Assembly: GCA_016199255.1 (NCBI GenBank)
Contig: JACQHA010000011.1
Span: 1 to 5,872, forward strand
Origin: Deinococcus sp.
GTDB taxonomy: Bacteria; Deinococcota; Deinococci; JACQHA01
Length of the DNA: 5,872 nucleotides
Reading direction: 5' to 3'
A program made the position numbers and the translations under genes. The notes under the pieces are model-generated. The model was not told the DNA's origin and searched no databases. It was given only the letters and a program-made list of their open reading frames with translations. Shown here piece by piece: positions 1 to 4,614 of this stretch. How positions within the stretch are numbered: position 1 is the first letter of the stretch; each line of letters starts with the position of its first letter.

Positions 1-883
1 GCTGCCGCAGCGCCGCCAGCTGGGGATTATCAAACTGCGGCTGCCCCACCTGGGGGGGGTTCACCACAAACACCGGCGCCACTAAATTGAAGGCTGCGGC
101 CAGGGCGAAGAAATCCCGGGGCAACCCGGCTACCACCCCGGCGGAGGCAACCACCGTGGGCAAGAACCCGAGTTGCTGGGCGGTTAAGAGGGCTGGGATG
201 GCTTCTGGGGTCAGCCCGTAGAATACCAGCACCTCCACCCCGGCCTGGGCCAGGGTCTGGATCTGGGCCACGAAGTTCCGGTCCCCCTGGTTGTAGCTGA
301 CCTCAGCCACCAGGGCGAGGTTAAAGGTGCGCAGCCCCAGCCGCACCCGGCTGGCGCCGCCGGTGCCGTAGCCGGTCGATTCAAACATCAACCCGACCCG
401 CCGCCCAGCAAAGGTATCAGCGATGTAGCGCACTAAGAGAAAGGGCGTGAAAGCGTCGGAGATCGACGCCCGGAACACGTTGTGCCGCCAGGGGTTAGTG
501 AGAATATCACCGGTGGCAACCGGGATGTAGAGCGGTACCCCTGATTCCTCCACGGTGTCCAGCGTAGCCGCCGTCGGGGTGGTGTTGGTGCCGCCGAAGA
601 GCAGAAGGACCTCTTCAGTGAAGATCAGCTCTTCTACAGCCTGCACCGCCCGGTCGGAGGTACTGGCGTCGCGCACCACCAGCTCCAGTTGCCTCCCGGA
701 GATGCCCCCCTGGGCGTTGATCTGCTCCACCGCCAACGTGGTGCCATCCAGCAGCGCCTGGCCTAAAAAGGCCGCTGGACCAGCCAGGTCCCCAAAGACA
801 CCGAGGCGCACCGCCCCGGGCTGGGCCACACCTGACACCAGCCCCAGCGTCCCCACAGCGAGAGCGAGCAGCACGATCCGCAC
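1..883 (-). CDS. Branched-chain amino acid-type ABC transporter substrate-binding protein, partial (C-terminus missing)
   Basis: The minus strand is open from a GTG at 883 to the left edge, giving 294 residues without a stop. Residues 1-20 form a Sec signal peptide: a short basic start (MR), a Leu/Val/Ala-rich core and a likely cut after the GVA that precedes QPG. There is no lipobox Cys, so the protein is probably free in the periplasm or exported. The mature part starts with the fold typical of LivK-like type I periplasmic binding proteins (Peripla_BP_6): VRLGVFGDLAGP at about 25-36, then AVEQINAQGGISGRQLEL at about 51-68 followed by RDASTS, the GGTNTTPTA segment at about 98-106 and the second-lobe strand RRVGLMFESTGYG at about 161-173. 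Family members are usually 370-420 residues, so roughly 80-120 are missing. The ligand cannot be read; members bind branched-chain amino acids, amides, urea or aromatic compounds. The GTG start is supported by a strong Shine-Dalgarno sequence 5 bases away. It is divergent from rlmN. Confidence 0.88.
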   Translation of the reverse strand, partial: MRIVLLALAVGTLGLVSGVAQPGAVRLGVFGDLAGPAAFLGQALLDGTTLAVEQINAQGGISGRQLELVVRDASTSDRAVQAVEELIFTEEVLLLFGGTNTTPTAATLDTVEESGVPLYIPVATGDILTNPWRHNVFRASISDAFTPFLLVRYIADTFAGRRVGLMFESTGYGTGGASRVRLGLRTFNLALVAEVSYNQGDRNFVAQIQTLAQAGVEVLVFYGLTPEAIPALLTAQQLGFLPTVVASAGVVAGLPRDFFALAAAFNLVAPVFVVNPPQVGQPQFDNPQLAALRQ

Positions 884-888
884 AGCCT

Positions 889-896
889 ACCTCCTT
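889..896 (-). promoter_or_regulatory. Strong Shine-Dalgarno site of the substrate-binding protein gene
   Basis: On the minus strand the bases read AAGGAGGT, an almost full anti-16S match, 5 bases before the GTG at 883. This decides the GTG start of the transporter gene. Confidence 0.8.
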
Positions 897-930
897 CTCC
901 GACTACCTAGCTTCTGATGTCCAATGGGTG

Positions 931-960
931 ATTATAACCCGGCCCAGCCTCAAGCCACAA
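931..960 (-). promoter_or_regulatory. Probable sigma-70-type promoter of the substrate-binding protein gene
   Basis: On the minus strand, TTGTGG (955-960) and a perfect TATAAT (931-936) are separated by 18 bases. The expected transcript start is near 924, giving a leader of about 40 bases that contains the Shine-Dalgarno site. The -10 is a consensus match and the -35 matches 4 of 6. It overlaps the likely upstream region of the divergent rlmN promoter. Confidence 0.55.
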
Positions 961-964
961 CGTG

Positions 965-970
965 TAAAAT
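965..970 (+). promoter_or_regulatory. Possible -10 element for a leaderless rlmN transcript
   Basis: TAAAAT ends 7 bases before the ATG at 978, the usual distance from a -10 box to the transcript start, so the mRNA may begin at or next to the start codon. No Shine-Dalgarno sequence precedes this ATG. No recognisable -35 lies 16-18 bases upstream, so the promoter would depend on the -10 or an activator. Confidence 0.35.
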
Positions 971-977
971 AGCCGCG

Positions 978-2087
978 ATGAAGGAAACCTTCGACTCTGA
1001 TATGACCCAGCTCATTGCCCTGAAAGGCCTCTTGCCCCAGGAAGTGGCGCTGGCTGGGTACCGGCGCAGCCAGCTCCTGGGCTGGGTGTACCGGGGAGTG
1101 CGCCAGTTCCAGGACATGACCGATTTGCCCAAGAGCGTGCGCCAGGAGCTCTCTCAGCGCTACCGCTTGAACGAGGTGGTGCAGTGGGCCGGCAGCGAAA
1201 GCGCTGATGGCAGCGTGAAGTATTTGTTCACCTTAAGCGACGGCGCCTCCACCGAAGCGGTGTACATGCCGTACCGGGGGCGCATCACCGTCTGCCTCTC
1301 CACCATGACCGGCTGCCCGGTGAAGTGCGTGTTCTGTGCCAGCGGGCTCTTAAGCGGCCGGCCGCTGACTGCTGCCGAGATGATGGATCAGCACCTGAGC
1401 TGCGCCCTGGCCAGTGGTGTTTCGCCCCAGGCCGTGCGCAACGTGGTACTCATGGGCATTGGCGAGCCACTCTTGAACTATGATGCCGCGGTGCGCGCCC
1501 TGCGCCTGTTCACCCATCCAGAGACGCTCCATCTCTCGCACCGGCGCATCACCTTATCTACAGTGGGCATCAGCCCAGCCATCAGGCGGCTAGCGCGGGA
1601 AAACCTGAGCGTCACTCTGGCCCTATCGCTGCACGCTCCCAACCAGGAGCTGCGCCAGGCGCTCATTCCCCTGGCGCGGCGCTATCCCCTGGACGACCTG
1701 ATGGATGCGGTCAAAGAGTATCAGGCGGAGACCGGCCGCCGCGTGAGCTTTGAGTACACCTTGATCCGGGGAAAGAACGACAGCTTAGAGCTGGCCCGGG
1801 AGCTGGGGGCGCTGCTCCAGGGCCTCATGGCCCATGTAAACCTGATCCCCCTCAACCCGGTGCCAGCCATTGCGCTGTCTCCCACTTCCCGCCGGGGGGT
1901 GTCGGCCTTTGCCGAAGCGCTGCGTCGCTGCAATGTCAACGTGTCCATTCGCTTTAGCCGGGGTCAGGAGATTGGCGCCGCCTGCGGGCAGCTGGCCAAT
2001 GCCTTGACCCTGCCTGCCACAAGCGAGTACACTGCCACCGCTCGGCGCGGGGCCGTTAGCTCAGGCGGTAGAGCACCTGACTTTTAA
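978..2087 (+). CDS. rlmN: Dual-specificity 23S rRNA A2503 / tRNA A37 C2-methyltransferase RlmN (radical SAM)
   Basis: The 369-residue protein uses S-adenosylmethionine and a 4Fe-4S cluster to methylate C2 of A2503 in 23S rRNA and, in E. coli, A37 of some tRNAs. The cluster motif CPVKCVFC gives Cys 113, 117 and 120. Cys106 in VCLSTMTGC matches the catalytic Cys118 of E. coli, and Cys336 in RGQEIGAACGQL matches the methyl-carrying Cys355, so both family-specific cysteines are present. Other family segments are GIGEPLLNYD, LSLHAPNQELRQ and NLIPLNPVP. The N-terminal RlmN domain (about residues 9-60, with RRSQLLGWVYRGV) is normal. I chose the ATG at 978 because a -10-like box lies just ahead; in-frame ATGs also exist at 924 and 1002, none with a clear ribosome site. 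The last 12 residues are encoded inside tRNA-Lys, and the TAA stop (2085-2087) starts on the last anticodon base. The family assignment is very secure; the exact start is not. Confidence 0.95.
   Translation: MKETFDSDMTQLIALKGLLPQEVALAGYRRSQLLGWVYRGVRQFQDMTDLPKSVRQELSQRYRLNEVVQWAGSESADGSVKYLFTLSDGASTEAVYMPYRGRITVCLSTMTGCPVKCVFCASGLLSGRPLTAAEMMDQHLSCALASGVSPQAVRNVVLMGIGEPLLNYDAAVRALRLFTHPETLHLSHRRITLSTVGISPAIRRLARENLSVTLALSLHAPNQELRQALIPLARRYPLDDLMDAVKEYQAETGRRVSFEYTLIRGKNDSLELARELGALLQGLMAHVNLIPLNPVPAIALSPTSRRGVSAFAEALRRCNVNVSIRFSRGQEIGAACGQLANALTLPATSEYTATARRGAVSSGGRAPDF
2004..2033 (+). promoter_or_regulatory. Probable promoter of the tRNA-Lys-Glu-Val cluster, inside the 3' end of rlmN
   Basis: TTGACC (2004-2009, 5 of 6 to consensus), an 18-base spacer and TACACT (2028-2033, 4 of 6) predict a transcript start near 2040, about 10 bases before tRNA-Lys. 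A very GC-rich stretch lies between the -10 and the tRNA, as in many stringently controlled stable-RNA promoters. The same bases encode the C-terminal tail of RlmN just after its CGQL motif. Confidence 0.5.
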
Positions 2088-2125
2088 TCAGGGAGTCACT
2101 GGTTCGAGTCCAGTACGGCCCACCA
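2050..2125 (+). tRNA. tRNA-Lys (anticodon TTT)
   Basis: A full cloverleaf of 76 bases: acceptor GGGCCGT/ACGGCCC (2050-2056 with 2115-2121), D arm GCTC/GAGC, anticodon stem CCTGA/TCAGG with loop CTTTTAA and anticodon TTT at 2083-2085, five-base variable loop, T arm ACTGG-TTCGAGT-CCAGT, discriminator A2122 and an encoded CCA (2123-2125). Its first 38 bases overlap the end of rlmN. It is first in a three-tRNA cluster, 5 bases ahead of tRNA-Glu. Confidence 0.97.
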
Positions 2126-2130
2126 GCGGC

Positions 2131-2202
2131 GCCCCCATGGTCTAGCGGTCAGGACGCCAGCCTTTCAAGCTGGCGGCAGGGGTTCGACTCCCCTTGGGGG
2201 CA
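2131..2202 (+). tRNA. tRNA-Glu (anticodon TTC)
   Basis: A 72-base cloverleaf: acceptor GCCCCCA/TGGGGGC (2131-2137 with 2195-2201), D stem GTCT/GGAC, anticodon stem CCAGC/GCTGG with loop CTTTCAA and anticodon TTC at 2164-2166, four-base variable loop, T arm AGGGG-TTCGACT-CCCCT and discriminator A2202. CCA is not encoded, unlike in both neighbours, so it must be added by the CCA-adding enzyme. The base after the anticodon is A37, the RlmN target position in E. coli tRNA-Glu. Only 3 bases separate it from tRNA-Val. Confidence 0.96.
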
Positions 2203-2205
2203 TGA

Positions 2206-2280
2206 GGGCGGTTAGCTCAGTGGCAGAGCGCGTGCCTTACAAGCACGAAGCCGGTGGTTCAAATCCACCACCGCCCACCA
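2206..2280 (+). tRNA. tRNA-Val (anticodon TAC)
   Basis: A 75-base cloverleaf: acceptor GGGCGGT/ACCGCCC (2206-2212 with 2270-2276), D arm GCTC/GAGC, anticodon stem CGTGC/GCACG with loop CTTACAA and anticodon TAC at 2238-2240, variable loop AAGCC, T arm GGTGG-TTCAAAT-CCACC, discriminator A2277 and encoded CCA (2278-2280). It is last in the tRNA cluster, 24 bases before the end of the convergent membrane-protein gene. Confidence 0.97.
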
Positions 2281-2287
2281 CAATCTC

Positions 2288-2304
2288 GCCCGGCGCTGCC
2301 GGGC
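2288..2304. terminator. Short GC hairpin between the converging tRNA and membrane-protein genes
   Basis: GCCCGGC, a three-base loop GCT and GCCGGGC form a perfect 7-bp stem. It lies between the CCA end of tRNA-Val and the stop codon of the minus-strand gene, directly abutting that stop. Neither side has a T-run, so it is not a classical intrinsic terminator. It may slow polymerase from either side or mark the RNA 3' end for processing. Confidence 0.35.
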
Positions 2305-3261
2305 TCAGCGCCGCCACCAGCGCCTCAGGCGCCGGTGGCGCTCTTCTTCCCGCACTGCTACTGGCGGCTCGTCTTCCTCAGGCAGGGGCTTGGTCTCTGG
2401 GGCGCGCCAGCTCTTGGGCGGCTCCAAGAAGGAAGCAGCGCCGTTACTGGGGCGCTCACTCACCAGCGGCGCTGGTGGGGTGGGCGGGAGGACCCGCTGG
2501 GGTGCTGCTGGCCGGGGGCGGGGCGCAGCCGCGCCCAGGCGCCGGATCCGCTCCGCTACTGAGGGCCGGGCCGGCAGGAGTTGGTACCAGCCCACCATCT
2601 CCTCCTGGGCGCGCAGCTTGCTCAGGGCAGTGGCCAGGGCCTGGGGGTCCGCCGCCTGGGCGCTGGCCCGGTCTGCCAGGAACAGGTGCCGCCGGGCGAA
2701 GAGATCGGGAAAGAAAGCTGGCACCCCCAGGCTGAGGATCGCCACGACTGGCAGCAGCGCCTCCCAGCCGGGCAGCTCCCGGCCCAGGCTTCGAGTGACC
2801 AGCGCCAGGGTAACGAGCGCCAGGAGGGCAATCAGCGCCAGCAACAACAGATAGCTCAGGAAGCGATTCACCTGGCGGCTGTGCTGCATGGCGAATTCAA
2901 TGCGCTGCACCGCGTAGGCCAGCCGCTCCCGGGGCGCCAGCCCGCTGGCCGCTCCGGCCTCGAGAAACACCTGTCCCCGGTAGAGCCAGACTCCCCGGCC
3001 CCGGCCCTCCAAGATAAAGGCACCCTGGATGCCCTCGTAAAGTGCCACCAGCTGGCGCGCCAGTTCGGCATCAGGCCGCCGGCTGCCCCGGAGCTTGGCC
3101 TGGCGCGCCATTTTGGAGAGCCCCCCTCCCAGAGCCCAGAGGAGGAGCACGCTACCCCAGGCCAGTACGCCGTACACCGGGCCCAGGGTAAACGCCAGCC
3201 AGAGTACAGCCCACAGGGCCAGGTGCCAGAACCAGTTACGGGTAATTGCCAAAAATCTCAT
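2305..3261 (-). CDS. HtpX/M48-like membrane protein lacking the HEXXH zinc site (predicted pseudoprotease)
   Basis: The 318-residue protein has four likely membrane helices: two close together near residues 10-48, one at about 134-156 and one at about 166-188. This is the HtpX layout. Between pairs, QGAFILEGRGRGVWLYRG (79-96) resembles the strand before the M48 active site, and RERLAYAVQRIEFAM (111-125) aligns with the active-site helix, but His-Glu-x-x-His is absent. FLADRASAQAADPQALATAL (194-213) resembles the second M48 motif with the zinc-binding Glu also lost, and ARPSVAERIRRL (231-242) resembles the family's THPS..RI..L segment. A Pro-rich tail (247-300) and an Arg/Trp-rich end (ERHRRLRRWWRR) follow. 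The ATG at 3261 is the only likely start, because an in-frame TAG lies 12 bases upstream. It sits 31 bases after the MeaB gene and is probably in the same operon. I infer a non-catalytic, perhaps scaffolding or regulatory role; the M48 link comes from motif memory, not a search. Confidence 0.6.
   Translation of the reverse strand: MRFLAITRNWFWHLALWAVLWLAFTLGPVYGVLAWGSVLLLWALGGGLSKMARQAKLRGSRRPDAELARQLVALYEGIQGAFILEGRGRGVWLYRGQVFLEAGAASGLAPRERLAYAVQRIEFAMQHSRQVNRFLSYLLLLALIALLALVTLALVTRSLGRELPGWEALLPVVAILSLGVPAFFPDLFARRHLFLADRASAQAADPQALATALSKLRAQEEMVGWYQLLPARPSVAERIRRLGAAAPRPRPAAPQRVLPPTPPAPLVSERPSNGAASFLEPPKSWRAPETKPLPEEDEPPVAVREEERHRRLRRWWRR
2312..2349 (+). terminator. Probable intrinsic terminator of the tRNA cluster, inside the 3' end of the convergent gene
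   Basis: Two 13-base arms (2312-2324 and 2328-2340) pair with one A-C mismatch around the loop TCA. The plus strand then continues CTCTTCTTCC, a broken U-rich tract. This fits a factor-independent terminator for the tRNA transcript. On the other strand the same bases encode the basic end of the membrane protein. The U-tract is weak, so termination efficiency is uncertain. Confidence 0.45.
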
Positions 3262-3292
3262 TCTGCCGCACTAACCGCTGGCCAGCGTGGCC

Positions 3293-4213
3293 TCATCCCT
3301 GTTGGTGCCGTTGTGCCAGGAGCCTTTCCGCTGCCGCCTGCGCTGAGAGCCTCCCGTCCTCCACCGCTTCGAAGACCGCCTCGGCGCCCGCCAGCGCCTG
3401 GCTGGCCAATTGCCTCAGGGCCGCTGCCACCTCATAGCGGGTGCGACGGCGGCGGCGCTGCTGCAGGCCACCGGTATCGCGCAAGGTGGTCCAGAGCTGG
3501 CTCAGTACAGCGTACAGCTGGTCAACGCCCTCGCCACTGAGGGCCACGGTGCGCAGCACTGGCGGTGGCTCACTGCTCAGAGCTAGGGTAGCCTTGACCT
3601 CGCGCTCCAGCTCCAGAGCCCCGTCCAGGTCGGCCTTGTTGATCACCACGACGTCCGCCACTTCCAGGATGCCCGCTTTGAAAGCCTGGATCCCATCGCC
3701 GGTGGCAGGGGAGAGTACTAGAGCGCACAGGTCGGCAATCTCCGCCACGTCGATCTCGCTCTGCCCCACGCCCACCGTTTCAATCAGCACCCAGGGGAAG
3801 CCCACAGCGCCGAAGAGCCGGAGGGCCGCTGGCACCCCAGGCGCCAGGCCACCCAGGCTGCCCCGGCTGGCCAAGGAGCGGATGAACACCCCGGGATCCA
3901 GGAAGTGGCGGCTCATGCGGATGCGGTCACCCAGAATCGCCCCGCCGCTGAAGGGGCTGGAGGGGTCCACGGCCAGCACCGCCACTGATAGGTCCTGCTG
4001 GCGCAAGTGCGCAATCAGGGCATCGACCAGCGTGCTCTTGCCACAGCCCGGGCTGCCTGTGATGCCAATGACGCACGCCGGCTGGGCGGGCTCTACCAAT
4101 GCTGAGAGCGCGGCCCGGCCTTCAGGGCAATCGTCTTCCACCCACGACAGGAGCTGGGCCAAGGCGCGGCGGTCGCCTTGCGCCGCCTGGCGGGCCAGGT
4201 CAAGGGGTTTCAA
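3293..4213 (-). CDS. meaB: MeaB-type G-protein chaperone of a B12-dependent acyl-CoA mutase
   Basis: This 306-residue SIMIBI-class GTPase gates transfer of adenosylcobalamin to the mutase and protects it from inactivation. Residues 53-61 are the Walker [10 protein letters not shown], followed by [20 protein letters not shown] (81-100), [15 protein letters not shown] (110-124), the switch segment ETVGVGQSE (145-153), NKAD base recognition (192-195) and SGEG (226-229). The arginine run 253-257 and the helical tail are usual for the family, whose members are about 300-340 residues. The start is TTG at 4213, overlapping the TGA stop of the B12-binding subunit as TTGA, with GGAGAGG just upstream, so translation is probably coupled. 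No other in-frame start fits the family N-terminus. Standing directly behind both mutase subunits, it most likely serves that enzyme. With the Arg-to-Gln change in the mutase it may equal the MeaH type described for 2-hydroxyisobutyryl-CoA mutases. Confidence 0.93.
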   Translation of the reverse strand: MKPLDLARQAAQGDRRALAQLLSWVEDDCPEGRAALSALVEPAQPACVIGITGSPGCGKSTLVDALIAHLRQQDLSVAVLAVDPSSPFSGGAILGDRIRMSRHFLDPGVFIRSLASRGSLGGLAPGVPAALRLFGAVGFPWVLIETVGVGQSEIDVAEIADLCALVLSPATGDGIQAFKAGILEVADVVVINKADLDGALELEREVKATLALSSEPPPVLRTVALSGEGVDQLYAVLSQLWTTLRDTGGLQQRRRRRTRYEVAAALRQLASQALAGAEAVFEAVEDGRLSAQAAAERLLAQRHQQG

Positions 4214-4614
4214 TGCCTCTCCACCACCGCCTGGCGGATGGCACTCACCACCTGGGCAGTGGAAGCCCCAGGCGTAAAGATCCCCTTCACCCCCAGGGCT
4301 ACGAGCCGCGGGACGTCTTCAGTGGGGATGATCCCGCCGAGAAAGAGCAAGATGTCACTGGCACCCTGCTCTTGAAGCAGGCGGCTGATCTCTGTGGTGT
4401 AGTGCAGGTGCGCCCCCGAGAGGATCGAGAGACCGATCACATCCACATCTTCTTGGATGGCGGCAGAGACAATCATTTCCGCGGTCTGGCGCAACCCGGT
4501 ATAGACCACTTCCATGCCGGCATCGCGCAGGGCACGAGCAATGATTTTGGCCCCCCGGTCATGGCCATCCAGGCCAGGTTTGGCCACTAGCACTCTAATC
4601 CGTGGCTCCGACAT
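4210..4614 (-). CDS. Small, cobalamin-binding subunit of acyl-CoA mutase
   Basis: The 134-residue protein is a single Rossmann-like B12-binding domain. [10 protein letters not shown] (12-21) carries the DxHxxG motif, with Asp16, His18 (the lower cobalt ligand by family knowledge) and Gly21; Lys12 matches the conserved Lys604 of methylmalonyl-CoA mutase. SILSG (63-67) and GGIIP (93-97) are the other cofactor-binding loops. The size matches stand-alone small subunits (about 130-145 residues) such as IcmB, HcmB and archaeal McmA2. The ATG at 4614 shares its A with the TAA stop of the large subunit (TAATG), and the end overlaps the start of meaB by 4 bases. An ATG at 4701 is open in the same frame but would add 29 unrelated residues inside the large-subunit gene, so I rejected it. 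Confidence 0.93.
   Translation of the reverse strand: MSEPRIRVLVAKPGLDGHDRGAKIIARALRDAGMEVVYTGLRQTAEMIVSAAIQEDVDVIGLSILSGAHLHYTTEISRLLQEQGASDILLFLGGIIPTEDVPRLVALGVKGIFTPGASTAQVVSAIRQAVVERH

Noticed and set aside
555..917. Plus-strand open frame of 120 codons
   Set aside because: Antisense to the signal peptide and first lobe of the transporter binding protein; Ser-rich shadow, and it covers the promoter and ribosome site of that gene.
924..977. Upstream ATG at 924 as the rlmN start
   Set aside because: No ribosome site is seen. The extra 18 residues do not resemble the RlmN N-terminus and would include the promoter region. It cannot be fully excluded.
2202..2735. Plus-strand frame running through tRNA-Val and on
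   Set aside because: It starts inside tRNA sequence and its translation is low-complexity Gly/Ala/Pro; not a gene.
2398..3110. Three copies of GGCGCGCC within about 700 bases
   Set aside because: Expected by-product of GC-rich Trp/Arg/Ala/Leu codons in this gene; no regular spacing or larger repeat.
2581..3540. Long plus-strand open frame of 319 codons opposite the membrane-protein and MeaB genes
   Set aside because: Gln/Pro/Arg-rich composition with no recognisable domain. The opposite strand encodes a protein with four membrane helices and then the end of a clear MeaB; this is a GC-rich antisense shadow.
3441..4277. Plus-strand open frame of 278 codons
   Set aside because: It lies antisense to MeaB and has a Ser/Arg/Pro-rich low-complexity translation; shadow.
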